Assembly: GCA_964495375.1 (NCBI GenBank)
Contig: CAZBWM010000015.1
Coordinates: 34,844-98,843, forward strand
Direction of reading: 5' to 3'
DNA: 64,000 bases
Origin: JAIESQ01 sp964495375
Lineage (GTDB): Bacteria > Planctomycetota > Planctomycetia > Pirellulales > JAEUIK01
Shown here: piece by piece, positions 36,630-45,286 of the stretch
How the letters are laid out: each line of letters starts with the position of its first letter
Position numbering within the stretch: position 1 is the stretch's first letter
The notes under the pieces: model-generated
Told to the model about the DNA's origin: nothing
What the model saw: the letters and a program-made list of their open reading frames with translations, nothing else
The model's database searches: none
Translations under genes and position numbers: made by a program

Positions 36630-37544
36630 ATGCGTTTCGTCAAGATGCACGGCGCGGGCAACGATTATGTGTACGTCAATTGTTTTGACGAACCGCTGCC
36701 GGCCGATCCCGCGGAAACCGCTCGCCAGATCGCTGACCGGCACTTTGGCGTCGGCGGCGATGGTCTGGTGCTGATCTGCCCTTCGGAGCGCGCCGACGCC
36801 CGCATGCGAATGTTCAACGCCGACGGCTCGGAGGCCGAGAACTGCGGCAACGCCATCCGTTGCGTGGCCAAATTCCTTTACGACCATGGCCTGACACAGC
36901 AGCAGCAACTGCAAATTGAAACCGGCGCCGGCGTGCTGCCGCTGGAACTCGAAGTACGCGGCGGCCTGGTCGAGCGTGTGCGCGTCGATATGGGGCCGCC
37001 GATTCTCGAAGCGGCAACGATCCCCACGACGTTTGTCGGCAAGCCGCTGTCGTCGGAAACGTTGGCCCGCGCGAGTGGCTTGGAGCCGGGCACCACCGCA
37101 GTCGTCGACGCCAAGCTGCCAATCGGCGGCGAAAATCTGCGCGTCACCTGCGTGTCGATGGGCAACCCGCACTGCATCACGTTTGTCGACAAGTTGAGCG
37201 ATCGCTGGGTGCTGGAGCTGGGGCCGAAGGTTGAGCACGACAAGCACTTTCCCCGGCGCGTGAACGCGGAGTTTATCGAAGTAGTCAATCCACACGAGGT
37301 GCGGATGCGCGTTTGGGAGCGGGGCTCGGGCGAGACGCTCGCCTGCGGCACCGGCGCCGCGGCCGTGTGCGTGGCAGGCGTGCTGGCTGGGCGGACCGAG
37401 CGAAGAGTCGTCGTCCACTTGCTCGGCGGCGATCTGGAGCTCGAGTGGGCCGACGACGGCCGCGTGTACATGACGGGCCCGGCCGTCGAAGTCTTCAGCG
37501 GCGAGTGGAGCCCACAAAGCGAACGAATCGCTCGCGCACATTGA
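36630..37544 (+). CDS. dapF: Diaminopimelate epimerase
   Basis: 304 residues, two pseudo-symmetric lobes. The active-site cysteines are C72 in ENCGNAIRC and C239 in GSGETLACGTGAAA, both in their standard contexts. MRFVKMHGAGNDYV at the N-terminus fixes the start at ATG 36630; the in-frame extension to 36531 is not conserved-looking. It converts LL- to meso-diaminopimelate for lysine and peptidoglycan synthesis, which fits the DAP-type MurE in this window. The acyltransferase gene follows after 31 bp, so they may be co-transcribed. Confidence 0.95.
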   Translation: MRFVKMHGAGNDYVYVNCFDEPLPADPAETARQIADRHFGVGGDGLVLICPSERADARMRMFNADGSEAENCGNAIRCVAKFLYDHGLTQQQQLQIETGAGVLPLELEVRGGLVERVRVDMGPPILEAATIPTTFVGKPLSSETLARASGLEPGTTAVVDAKLPIGGENLRVTCVSMGNPHCITFVDKLSDRWVLELGPKVEHDKHFPRRVNAEFIEVVNPHEVRMRVWERGSGETLACGTGAAAVCVAGVLAGRTERRVVVHLLGGDLELEWADDGRVYMTGPAVEVFSGEWSPQSERIARAH

Positions 37545-37575
37545 TTCTCGATACCTCGGCACGGACGCCCAGCCC

Positions 37576-38406
37576 ATGAAAATTCGCCTTCGACCTCTCA
37601 ACAAAACCGCGGGCCTGCTGGCCGCAACGACCGTGCGGCAGTGGATGTCGACGCTCGACTACAAGGCCGCGCTCTACGACCCCACGGTCGACCCCGTGCA
37701 TCCGCAATATCACGGGCAGAAGATCTACATCTTTTGGCACGAGTACATCCTGGCCCCTTTGTTTCTGCGCGGGCATTGCAACCTGGCGATGCTGTTGAGT
37801 CGGCATCAGGACGCGGAAATCCTCAGTTACGCGGCGGGGCACTTGGGTTTCGAGTTCGTGCGCGGCTCGACTTCGCGCGGCGGCACCAGCGCGCTGCGAG
37901 AACTGTTGCGCCGCAGCCGGCGGATGAATCTGACGATCACGCCCGATGGTCCGCGCGGTCCGCGGCGCGTGCTGGCGCCGGGGCCGATCTACCTGTCGTC
38001 GAAGTTGCAGATGCCGCTGGTGCTGCTGGGGCTGGGCTACGATCGGCCGTGGCGCTTCAACAGTTGGGACCGGTTCGCGTTGCCGCGTCCCTATTCGCGA
38101 ACGCGTGGGGTGATCAGCCCGGCGCTGCAGATTCCGCAATCGCTCGATCGCGACGGCATCGAGCACTATCGCCGGCAAGTCGAGCATTTGCTCAACCGTT
38201 TGACGTGCGAGGCCGAAGCCTGGGCAACGCTTGGTGGTCGCAAGCAGCAAGAAATCTCGCCGCGCCGCGATTCGCTCGGATATGGATTGCGCGAAGATCG
38301 CGCGCACGGCAGCCAGCGCGTGCCGGTGCCGCATGTGGCGCTGCCCACGGCCAAGGAGTCTCTTCGTGAGTTGACCAATGACGAAGCGGACGCCGTCGAT
38401 TGGTAG
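37576..38406 (+). CDS. DUF374 lysophospholipid-acyltransferase-like protein
   Basis: 276 residues. The motifs YIFWHEYILAPLF, LSRHQDAEILSYAAGHLGFEFVRGSTSRGG and LTITPDGPRGPRRVLAPGPIYLSSK are characteristic of DUF374: the FWHE His-Glu pair, the GSTSRGG turn and the DGPRGP loop. These proteins are related to PlsC-type acyltransferases and to lipid A acylation enzymes. A role in acylating a lipid of the envelope is likely. The C-terminal 60 residues are polar and variable. It sits 31 bp after dapF and 24 bp before the oxidase gene. Confidence 0.85.
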   Translation: MKIRLRPLNKTAGLLAATTVRQWMSTLDYKAALYDPTVDPVHPQYHGQKIYIFWHEYILAPLFLRGHCNLAMLLSRHQDAEILSYAAGHLGFEFVRGSTSRGGTSALRELLRRSRRMNLTITPDGPRGPRRVLAPGPIYLSSKLQMPLVLLGLGYDRPWRFNSWDRFALPRPYSRTRGVISPALQIPQSLDRDGIEHYRRQVEHLLNRLTCEAEAWATLGGRKQQEISPRRDSLGYGLREDRAHGSQRVPVPHVALPTAKESLRELTNDEADAVDW

Positions 38407-38430
38407 CAGACGGTCGAAAGCAGCTTCGTC

Positions 38431-39591
38431 ATGAGTAATTTTGACGCCATCGTGCTCGGCGTGGGGGGCGTTGGCTCCGCGGCCCTCTGGCAATTGGCCC
38501 GGCGCGGTTTGCGCGTGCTGGGGATCGATCGCTTCGGCGTGGCCCACGATCGCGGCAGCTCGCACGGCAGCACACGGATCATTCGGCAGGCCTACTTCGA
38601 GCATCCCAGTTACGTGCCGTTGGCGCTGCGCTCGTACGAGCTGTGGCACGAGATCGAAGAGCAGGCTCGCGAGCAGTTGTTGTATCAAGTGGGGCTCGTG
38701 CAAGTTGGTCCGCCGGATGGCGAAGTGGTCGCCGGCGTGCTGCGTAGCGCGGCCGAGCATCAGTTGCCGGTCGAGCGGTTGGCGCCACGCGAGGCGATGA
38801 AGCGCTGGCCGGCCTTGGACGTTCCGGAAGACGCGGCGGCCGTGTTCGAGCGGCGGGCTGGTTACTTGCGTGTCGAAGCGTGCGTGCGGGCTCATATCGC
38901 GGCGGCCCAGCGTGCGGGAGCCGAGTTGCACACCGAAGAAGCCGTGACGGGCTGGAGCGTGGAAGCTGGTGGCGACGTCGTCGTCGAGACCGAGCGCGGC
39001 ACGTATCGCGCCACGCGATTGATCATTGCCGCCGGCGCGTGGGCGCCTGAGCTTTTGACCGAGCTGGCGATCCCGTTCGTGGTGTTGCGCAAGCCGGTCT
39101 TCTGGTATTCGACCGAGACGCCGGAGTTTGGCACTAGCGAACTGCCTTGTTTCTTGTATGAGATGAACGAGCTCAACGCCGAAGGAAAACCAGCCGGCGT
39201 CTGCGAGTTCTACGGCTTCCCAGCGATCGACGACCTGGGGGTGAAGGTGGCCGAACACACGGGCGGGATTGTCGTGCGCGATCCGCTCAAAGTTTCGCGC
39301 GAGTTGCTACCAGCCGATCAGGCTCGCGTGGAAGCATTCACCACGGCCTGCTTGCCGGCGCTCGGCTACCGGATGCACGCGCATCGCGTCTGTTTGTACA
39401 CGATGTCCCCCGATCGGCACTTCATCGTCGATCGTCATCCGCGGCACCCGCAGGTGGTGTTCGCGGCAGGCTTGTCGGGGCATGGCTTCAAGTTCACGCC
39501 CGTGTTGGGGGAGGCACTCGCCGATCTGGCCATCGACGGCGCGACGAAGCTGCCGATTGGGTTTCTCGGGCTGCAGCGTTTTGCGTCGTGA
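38431..39591 (+). CDS. Monomeric sarcosine / N-methyltryptophan oxidase-like flavoprotein
   Basis: 386 residues. An N-terminal dinucleotide fold carries GVGGVGSAALWQLARRGLRVLGIDRF, and RGSSHGSTRIIRQAYFEHP is typical of the family. Near the end, RVCLYTMSPDRHFIVDRHP retains the Cys that binds FAD covalently in monomeric sarcosine oxidase. The final GLSGHGFKFTPVLGEALADLAIDG completes the FAD pocket. The enzyme would oxidatively demethylate an N-methyl amino acid, giving formaldehyde and hydrogen peroxide. The exact substrate is open. It follows the acyltransferase gene by 24 bp and is convergent with the permease gene. Confidence 0.88.
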   Translation: MSNFDAIVLGVGGVGSAALWQLARRGLRVLGIDRFGVAHDRGSSHGSTRIIRQAYFEHPSYVPLALRSYELWHEIEEQAREQLLYQVGLVQVGPPDGEVVAGVLRSAAEHQLPVERLAPREAMKRWPALDVPEDAAAVFERRAGYLRVEACVRAHIAAAQRAGAELHTEEAVTGWSVEAGGDVVVETERGTYRATRLIIAAGAWAPELLTELAIPFVVLRKPVFWYSTETPEFGTSELPCFLYEMNELNAEGKPAGVCEFYGFPAIDDLGVKVAEHTGGIVVRDPLKVSRELLPADQARVEAFTTACLPALGYRMHAHRVCLYTMSPDRHFIVDRHPRHPQVVFAAGLSGHGFKFTPVLGEALADLAIDGATKLPIGFLGLQRFAS

Positions 39592-39615
39592 CGACAAGGT
39601 TTATTCCCACCGCGC

Positions 39616-40413
39616 TCAGCCGGCCAGTTGCTGATAAAAATACCAGCCGGCCAGCAGGAAGCCGATCGCCACCACGCCGCGCCGCACCAGGTTGCGATTG
39701 AGCCGGCGCGCCACGCGGGCGCCGCCGTAGCCGCCGACGATCGCCGCGACGGCCATGATGCCGGCCAAGGTCCAATCGACGACGCCGTAACGGACGAAGA
39801 TCGCCACCGAGACGCCGTTGATCGCGCAGTTCAAGAGCGTCTTGAGCGCGTTCATGGCGTGGATATCGGTTAGCCCCATCAGCGCCAGTCCGCTGAGCAT
39901 CAGGATGCCGATGCCGGCGCCGAAGTAGCCGCCATAGATGGCAATGGCGAACTGCAGCGCGATGATGCCGGCTTGCGTGCTCCGCGTGGGCTCGGCGTGC
40001 GGGCGGCCGATGCCGGTCCAGCGCGTGATCGCCGGCTGTAGCGCGAACAACAGCGCGGCCGTGAGGATCAACCAGGGAATCAAGGCGTCGAACTTATCGG
40101 GCCAAAGGACGACCAACAGCGATCCAATCAAGCCGCCGACGAAGCTGGGAGCCAATAGCAGCCAGGCCCAGCGCGACACACCGGCCAGCTCGCGGCGATA
40201 GCCCCACATCGAAGCGGCCGAGCCGGGGACCAGCGCCACGGTGCTCGTGGCGTTGGCGATCACGCCCGCCGTGGCGGCCAACGGTGCGTGCGGCGAGGCG
40301 CCCAGCACGGCGAAGAGCGCGGGAAAGGTGAGTAGCGTGCCACCGCCGGCCACCGCGTTAATGGCGCCGGCCGCGGCGGCGGTAACGATCAACAGCACGT
40401 AGTTCCAAAGCAC
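39616..40413 (-). CDS. TauE/SafE-type sulfite or anion exporter
   Basis: 265 residues with about eight membrane helices. The first helix runs into AGAINAVAGGGTLLTFPALFAVLG, the usual TauE/SafE signature, and a second half repeats the pattern (GYFGAGIGILMLSGLALMGLTDIHAMNALKTLLN). The start is GTG 40413, supported by AAAGGTG ten bases upstream. The family exports sulfite, sulfoacetate or related anions. No sulfonate genes are nearby. It is convergent with the oxidase gene. Confidence 0.88.
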   Translation of the reverse strand: MLWNYVLLIVTAAAAGAINAVAGGGTLLTFPALFAVLGASPHAPLAATAGVIANATSTVALVPGSAASMWGYRRELAGVSRWAWLLLAPSFVGGLIGSLLVVLWPDKFDALIPWLILTAALLFALQPAITRWTGIGRPHAEPTRSTQAGIIALQFAIAIYGGYFGAGIGILMLSGLALMGLTDIHAMNALKTLLNCAINGVSVAIFVRYGVVDWTLAGIMAVAAIVGGYGGARVARRLNRNLVRRGVVAIGFLLAGWYFYQQLAG

Positions 40414-40486
40414 CGGTAGGGGTCACCTTTCTGAGAACATTTGCCGCGGTTCGATCCAACTTTTCGCCAAATCGTCTTGACGGCCA

Positions 40487-40509
40487 GATATATCGCTATA
40501 CGATATATC
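40487..40509. promoter_or_regulatory. Perfect dyad upstream of the padR-like gene, probable operator
   Basis: GATATATCG, a 5-base spacer CTATA, then CGATATATC form a perfect 9-bp inverted repeat ending 47 bp before ATG 40557. TATA-containing dyads of this kind near a PadR start are usually its own operator. Autoregulation is inference; the dyad itself is plain in the sequence. Confidence 0.65.
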
Positions 40510-40556
40510 GGCGTGCGATCTATCGAATTTCTTGTCAGCAGCGAACTGGCAGTGCC

Positions 40557-40931
40557 ATGCCGCTACGCCGTAGTAAACCTCTGCAAAACTCCGAGTTTCA
40601 TATCCTCTTGGCGTTGGCCGATGGCGAGCGGCACGGCTACGGCATCATGCAAGAAGTCGAGTCCTGCTCGCAAGGGGCCATTCGGCTTGGCCCGGGCACT
40701 TTTTATGGAGCCATCAAGCGGCTAATGGATGGTGGGTTGATCGAAGAATCGGCGCGCCGGCCCGCCGCGCGGGACGACGACGAGCGCCGGCGATGTTATT
40801 ACCGGCTGACCGCGGCGGGCCGCAGCGCCGCTCGCGCCGAGGCGGAACGCTTGGCTGATCTGGTGCGTGTCGCGCATGCCAAGCGGCTGGTGGCCGGGAC
40901 AAAACTGGCGATTGACGGAGCCGCAACATGA
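40557..40931 (+). CDS. PadR-family winged-helix regulator
   Basis: 124 residues. The sequence SEFHILLALADGERHGYGIMQEVESCSQGAIRLGPGTFYGAIKRLMDGGLIEES is a typical PadR winged helix, with the GYGI and GPGTFYGAIKRL motifs. A helical dimerisation tail follows. Its stop overlaps the ATG of the next gene (ATGA), and a perfect dyad lies upstream. PadR proteins with a coupled membrane gene often regulate that gene and themselves in response to a small molecule. Confidence 0.9.
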   Translation: MPLRRSKPLQNSEFHILLALADGERHGYGIMQEVESCSQGAIRLGPGTFYGAIKRLMDGGLIEESARRPAARDDDERRRCYYRLTAAGRSAARAEAERLADLVRVAHAKRLVAGTKLAIDGAAT

Positions 40932-41581
40932 CACCGAGTCGGCAGGCCGTCGAACGATCGATGCGCATCTATCGCGGGCTATTGCGATGCTATCCCGCGG
41001 CGTTTCGCCAGGAGTTTGGCGACGAAATGTCGCTCGTCTTTCGCGAACTGGCGACCGACGCCTGGGAGCAGCGCGGTCACCGTGGATTAGCCAACGTGTG
41101 GGTTCGCGTCTTGATCGATTTTGCACGGACGGTGCCCTATCAACACTATCTGGCTCGAACTGCTGAGGGACACATGACCTACTCGCGACCGAAAACTGTG
41201 GCGCTGGCCGTCGTCTCGATCGCCACGGCCCTGACGCTGAACTTCGTGGTGTTTGCTTCACTAGGGATAGGAATTCACCTGGCGACTTTGCTGCCCATCC
41301 ACACATCGTTCCGCGCATCGCCCCACATGGACCTATGGTTTCTGTTGATCTGTCCGGCGATGACTGGTTTTATCGCCTGTCGGACAAAGCCTTTTTATCG
41401 ACCATTCTGGACCGCGCCCGCAGGCCCGATGTTGTTAGCCCTGGTCGTCGGTGCGCTCGATTCACGAGCGCCGTGGTACGGAGTGATTGCCTGCCTTGGC
41501 GTTGTGGGCGCGGCGACTTTGGCCGGTTGTTTTTTGTCGACTCGGCTGCAACGGCAGGCCCCGGCGGTACAAGCCGCGTGA
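40928..41581 (+). CDS. Membrane protein coupled to the PadR regulator
   Basis: 217 residues. A soluble N-terminal stretch (IYRGLLRCYPAAFRQEFGDEMSLVFRELATDAWEQRGHRGL) resembles the prefix domain found before some ABC permeases that are also linked to PadR. Four membrane helices follow (VALAVVSIATALTLNFVVFASLG and three more). The start overlaps the padR stop by four bases. It is probably the target of the regulator, but no transport partner is present, so its job is unknown. Confidence 0.75.
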   Translation: MTPSRQAVERSMRIYRGLLRCYPAAFRQEFGDEMSLVFRELATDAWEQRGHRGLANVWVRVLIDFARTVPYQHYLARTAEGHMTYSRPKTVALAVVSIATALTLNFVVFASLGIGIHLATLLPIHTSFRASPHMDLWFLLICPAMTGFIACRTKPFYRPFWTAPAGPMLLALVVGALDSRAPWYGVIACLGVVGAATLAGCFLSTRLQRQAPAVQAA

Positions 41582-41603
41582 GCGAAATGCCAGGCAATCG
41601 CGC

Positions 41604-42311
41604 TCATGGCGAGACCGCCGTGGCCGGCAACCACAAATCGCCCCAGATCGTCAGTTCGTCGGCCACGCGGACCGTGCCCAAGAACTTGCTATACGGTTTG
41701 ATGCCATAGTCGCTTTGTTTGATGTTGAATTTACCGCGGACATGCAAAGCGTTTTCAACGCGTTCGACGGTCGCCACGACTTTGAGCGGTCGCCGCACGC
41801 CATGCAGGTCGAACTCGCCGTCGAGCTCATACTGACTTAGCTGCTCGCGACCCACCGGAGTGACGGCGTTCGACGAGCGAACCGTGAACGTGGCGGTCGG
41901 GTAGCGGGCGACATGCAATACGTCTCGACTGCGCAGCGTTTGATTCACTTGCCGGCGATCACTGGCTTCGATTTCCCCTTCCAAGCCCACATAAGTTCGG
42001 GCGTCGGGAACATCGGCCTTGAAATTCAACAGATCGAACACCAACGTTCCGGCGTTGTCGGCGGCGCCCAATCTCAGATCGCCCGATTTGAGCGACCCTT
42101 CGACACCATGCTCGTGTCCCAAACCTTCCTTGCCGACACGCACGTAGACGCGACTGCGCTTGAGATCGACATTGCCGGTGTCGGCGGTCGTGGTGGTAGG
42201 TTGCTGCGCCGGTTGGGCAGGCCGCGCCGGCGGTGCCGCCGCTGCTCGCGATCCAAGCACCGCCAACAGGAACAAACAGTTCGCCAATCGCGCGGCTCGT
42301 GCGTTCATCAT
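41604..42311 (-). CDS. YceI-family periplasmic lipocalin-like protein
   Basis: 235 residues with a signal peptide (NARAARLANCLFLLAVLGSRAAAAPP). The Pro/Gln/Thr linker leads into a YceI domain: VDLKRSRVYVRVGKEGLGHEHGVEG, then LVFDLLNFKADVPDARTYVG and LDGEFDLHGVRRPLKVVATVE. The fold binds an isoprenoid or other lipid in an open barrel. AGGAGG lies just before two adjacent ATG codons at 42311 and 42308. The gene precedes nagB on no operon basis: the strands are the same but the nagB stop is 43 bp upstream. Confidence 0.85.
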   Translation of the reverse strand: MMNARAARLANCLFLLAVLGSRAAAAPPARPAQPAQQPTTTTADTGNVDLKRSRVYVRVGKEGLGHEHGVEGSLKSGDLRLGAADNAGTLVFDLLNFKADVPDARTYVGLEGEIEASDRRQVNQTLRSRDVLHVARYPTATFTVRSSNAVTPVGREQLSQYELDGEFDLHGVRRPLKVVATVERVENALHVRGKFNIKQSDYGIKPYSKFLGTVRVADELTIWGDLWLPATAVSP

Positions 42312-42354
42312 CAGAACCCTCCTGCCGAGCGCCTGACGTGTGGCCAGTTTGCGC

Positions 42355-43164
42355 TCAAACGTTGGAGGTCATGTTCATGCCCTGCCCTGATCTTAGCAAA
42401 GTCTGCGCTTGCTCGACCTGACGATAGTAGTCGCGGCGTTCGAGCAAGCGGCCCGCGTCTTCGTCGACGACGGCCACGACTTCGCGGTGCAACTGAAGTG
42501 CGGACGCGGTGACTTGCGCCGTCACTGGCCCCTCGACCGTGTCGCGCACGGCCTTGGCCTTGGCGTCGCCGCTGGCCAAGAGCAGGCAGCGACGCGATTC
42601 GAGGATCGTGCCGACCCCCATCGTCACGGCCAGCCTGGGCACCTGCTCGATGCTGCCGAAGAAGCGGGCGTTGTCGCGGACGGTTTCCTCGGTGAGCGTT
42701 TTGAGCCGGGTGCGGCTCCCCAGCGACGAGCCCGGCTCGTTGAAGGCGATGTGACCGTCGGTGCCGATCCCCAGCAGTTGCAAGTCGATGCCCCCCTCGT
42801 CCTTGATCATTTTCTCGTACTGCTGGCTGTGGGCATCGAAGTCCAGCGCCCGGCCGTCGGGCACGTGCGTATTGCGGACGTCGATATTGATGTGATCGAA
42901 CAGGTGCTGCTGCATGAAGAAGCGGTAGCTTTGCGGATGCGACGGCCCCAGCCCAACGTATTCGTCGAGGTTGAAGCTGACGACGCGCGAGAAATCCAAC
43001 CCCTCCTCGCGGTGCATGCGGACGAGCTCGGCATAGATCCCCAGCACCGTTCCGCCGGTCGCCAGGCCGAGCACGCAGGTGGGCTCGCGGCGGACCAGCT
43101 CGGCGACAAATTGGGCGGCCCGGCGGCCGACCGCCTCTCGATTGCTTTGAACGATCACGCGCAT
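42355..43164 (-). CDS. nagB: Glucosamine-6-phosphate deaminase
   Basis: 269 residues, the usual NagB length. Start is ATG 43164 (MRVIVQSN); a start six codons earlier at 43182 is less likely. Active-site residues match the E. coli enzyme: D68 in NLDEYVGL, D136 and H138 in GIGTDGHIAFNEPG, and E143. It converts glucosamine-6-phosphate to fructose-6-phosphate and ammonium, linking amino-sugar use and cell-wall recycling to glycolysis. It is divergent from the ParA-like gene, and no nagA is next to it. Confidence 0.93.
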   Translation of the reverse strand: MRVIVQSNREAVGRRAAQFVAELVRREPTCVLGLATGGTVLGIYAELVRMHREEGLDFSRVVSFNLDEYVGLGPSHPQSYRFFMQQHLFDHINIDVRNTHVPDGRALDFDAHSQQYEKMIKDEGGIDLQLLGIGTDGHIAFNEPGSSLGSRTRLKTLTEETVRDNARFFGSIEQVPRLAVTMGVGTILESRRCLLLASGDAKAKAVRDTVEGPVTAQVTASALQLHREVVAVVDEDAGRLLERRDYYRQVEQAQTLLRSGQGMNMTSNV

Positions 43165-43394
43165 TTCGATTCCTCGTCTCACGTAAGTTCTTTGCGCGCC
43201 AGTTGTATCGCAAAAACGCTGTCATTCCAACGGGGTGTGCTGTCATTCCAACGGAGCGAAGGGCGGCGGTGCATTGGTCTAGGTTGATTCCGCCGAGCCG
43301 GCCTATAATCCGCGCCGATTTGCCGGCCAGCGCGGCCCGCAGGCCCACGTTGGACTCGGCCGCGAACCAATCACCGGTGAGAGCGAGTCATTCC

Positions 43395-44288
43395 ATGCGC
43401 AAGATCGCAATCATCAATCAAAAAGGGGGCGTGGGCAAAACCACGTCGTCCGTCAACCTGAGCGCGGCGCTGGCCACGGCCGGGCAGCGCGTGATGCTGA
43501 TCGACCTCGACCCGCAGGCGCACGCCACGTTGCACTTGGGGCTGGCGCCGTCGCCGAGCGAGCCGTCGATGTATCACGTGCTGACCGATGAAACCTCGTT
43601 GGCCGAAGCGCGCTGCCAGGTGGCGCCGAACCTGTGTGTGGCCGGCTCGCACATCGATCTGGCCGCAGCGGAAGTCGAGTTGGCGGGCGTCGTCGGTCGT
43701 GAGCTGATCCTCCGCGACAAGCTGGCCGCCGACGAGGATCAGTTCGACTATATGCTGATCGATTGTCCTCCTTCGCTGGGTGTGCTGACCATCAACGCGC
43801 TGGCCGCGGTCGACGAAGTGTTCATCCCCGTGCAGCCGCACTTTCTGGCGCTACATGGTTTGAGCAAGCTGCTGGAAACCATTTCGCTGGTTGGCCGCCG
43901 TTTGAACCCGCAATTGCGGATCACCGGCATCATCTTCTGTCTGCACGAGGCGGGCACGCGCCTGGCCGCCGAAGTGACCAGCGACCTGGAAGCGTTCTTC
44001 GAGCAGCCGCGACACGCGGCCAAGCCGTGGGGAACGGCGCGGCCGTTCCAGACGCGCATCCGCCGCAACATTCGCCTGGCCGAGGCGCCGAGCTTCGGGC
44101 AGTCGATCTTCGACTACGCTCCCGATTCGCACGGCGCGACCGACTATCAGCAGTTGGCTGAGGAAGTGCTGGGGCATGGCGTGGCGGGGCATAGTGTTGC
44201 TGGGCATAGTGTTGCTGGGCATAGTGTTGCTGGGCATAGTGTTGCTGGTCACGGTGTCGCCAGTCACGCTGCGAACGAGCGCGGGTGA
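43395..44288 (+). CDS. ParA/MinD-family ATPase with repetitive C-terminus
   Basis: 297 residues. The deviant Walker A is KGGVGKTT (10-17), and MLIDLDPQAHATLHLG and YMLIDCPPSLGVLTINAL are the other hallmarks of ParA. Start ATG 43395; the upstream in-frame extension is not coding. The family positions DNA or protein cargo by ATP-dependent surface dynamics. No parB gene follows. After the conserved end (LAEEVLGHG) the protein carries four 5-residue repeats VAGHS coded by identical 15-base units (44187-44246). A second copy of the 3' end lies at 45395-45552. The repeats look like a recent expansion. Confidence 0.9.
   Translation: MRKIAIINQKGGVGKTTSSVNLSAALATAGQRVMLIDLDPQAHATLHLGLAPSPSEPSMYHVLTDETSLAEARCQVAPNLCVAGSHIDLAAAEVELAGVVGRELILRDKLAADEDQFDYMLIDCPPSLGVLTINALAAVDEVFIPVQPHFLALHGLSKLLETISLVGRRLNPQLRITGIIFCLHEAGTRLAAEVTSDLEAFFEQPRHAAKPWGTARPFQTRIRRNIRLAEAPSFGQSIFDYAPDSHGATDYQQLAEEVLGHGVAGHSVAGHSVAGHSVAGHSVAGHGVASHAANERG
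44187..44246 (+). repeat. Four tandem 15-base repeats inside the ParA-like gene
   Basis: GGGCATAGTGTTGCT occurs four times without change (44187, 44202, 44217, 44232), flanked by two diverged copies (44172 and 44247). The unit length keeps the frame and codes for VAGHS. Slippage is the likely origin. Confidence 0.9.
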
Positions 44289-44304
44289 GTAAGGCCTCCT
44301 CGAT

Positions 44305-44418
44305 AAAGTGTTCCGGGAATTTGCGTCCAAACCGTCCAAAGCTCTAGCAGGCGTCAGTTAAGTGGTTGCGGGGACGGGGTTTATTTTTGGACGCAAAACT
44401 CCGATTGTTTGCGTCCAA
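44305..44418. repeat. GGACGCA-family units, inverted relative to 23.7-24.1 kb
   Basis: 44305-44328 is the reverse complement of the 24-base unit at 23807 and 24101 with one changed base. TTGGACGCAAA (44387-44397) and TTTGCGTCCAA (44408-44418) form a perfect 11-bp stem with a 10-base loop. This mirrors the hairpin at 23726-23758, which has the same core. Confidence 0.75.
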
Positions 44419-44466
44419 GACCATGGAGCTGAGCGCCACACAACCGGAGATTCGTCACGGTCTTGC

Positions 44467-44725
44467 GATCCCCAACGGGGATCAAAGCCTTCAGCCCAGC
44501 GGTTGTCGCGCAGCGATTACCCTGGGAACGCGAACGCCGAATAACCTCGCCAACTCTGAAAGAGTTGCAGCAGGCCCGGCACCGCGATTGAGGAAATTGA
44601 CCTCGAACGATGAGGACCCACGCGGATCCAACCCTTTCAGGGTAGACGACTCCGCTACTTCGCATCCTAGGGTAGCTCGCAAGAAGCGCAACCCTAGGCT
44701 GAAGGATGCAATCCCTGTGGGATTG
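44467..44725. repeat. Cluster of small palindromes in two inverted units
   Basis: Four hairpins have 3-base loops: GATCCCC-AAC-GGGGATC (44467-44483), CAACTCT-GAA-AGAGTTG (44551-44567), ACCCT-TTC-AGGGT (44631-44643) and AATCCC-TGT-GGGATT (44710-44724). CCTAGGGT (44666-44673) pairs with ACCCTAGG (44691-44698). The unit 44666-44727 and the reverse complement of 44467-44535 share CYAGGGTA, AACC, GGCTGAAGG and a final hairpin. The open frame through this cluster is not a gene. Confidence 0.7.
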
Positions 44726-45286
44726 AAGGCTCCGCACTGCTTGTTCGTCGGCGACGCGCGTAGCTTGGCAAGCGCGATACACATTGTGCGCCGACTGCCA
44801 AACTGGCACACCCAGAGTCAATTCTCCTTTTTGCCGTAATGCCGTTGTAATGAACCTCACGCGCGCAAGGCGAGCGGGTTCGCCGAGGTTTTTCAATCCC
44901 ACGGCGAACGAGCTTCTGCGTTGTTCACGATTCGCCGCCGACCACACACGGGCGGAGCCCGTGGCACCCGGTTTTTGCCCTGCGCGCGAACTGTCGGCGC
45001 TGGCTGAAAGAAGCCGATTGACACGCTGATCGCGCTGGCCCGGAGGAACCTGGTGGTGGAGTTCAGGCAAGCAACTTCCACCGCCAGGCACAATGCTCAA
45101 CGAGCTGCGATCTAGGCGGTATTTCGGTATCTTTCGGACACCCGCCCCGGCAGCGCGTGCCAGGAACAGTGGGTATCATACAGGCCGGGTGGCTCTGAGT
45201 CCAGAGTATTTTGTATATTTTTTAGATCATTTTTTGATGCTGGTGACGGTGCGAGCGGGCGCGCGTCGCACGGGGCGGCGAATTGT

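Noticed and set aside
37495..39258. Open frame of about 587 codons opposite the acyltransferase and oxidase genes
   Set aside because: It spans two well supported genes and has shadow composition.
43216..43255. Direct repeat of CTGTCATTCCAACGG before parA
   Set aside because: Two short copies only; too little to claim an element or a partition site.
44366..44839. 157-codon frame downstream of parA
   Set aside because: It runs through a cluster of palindromes and inverted units; the protein has no domain character and changes meaning with each repeat.
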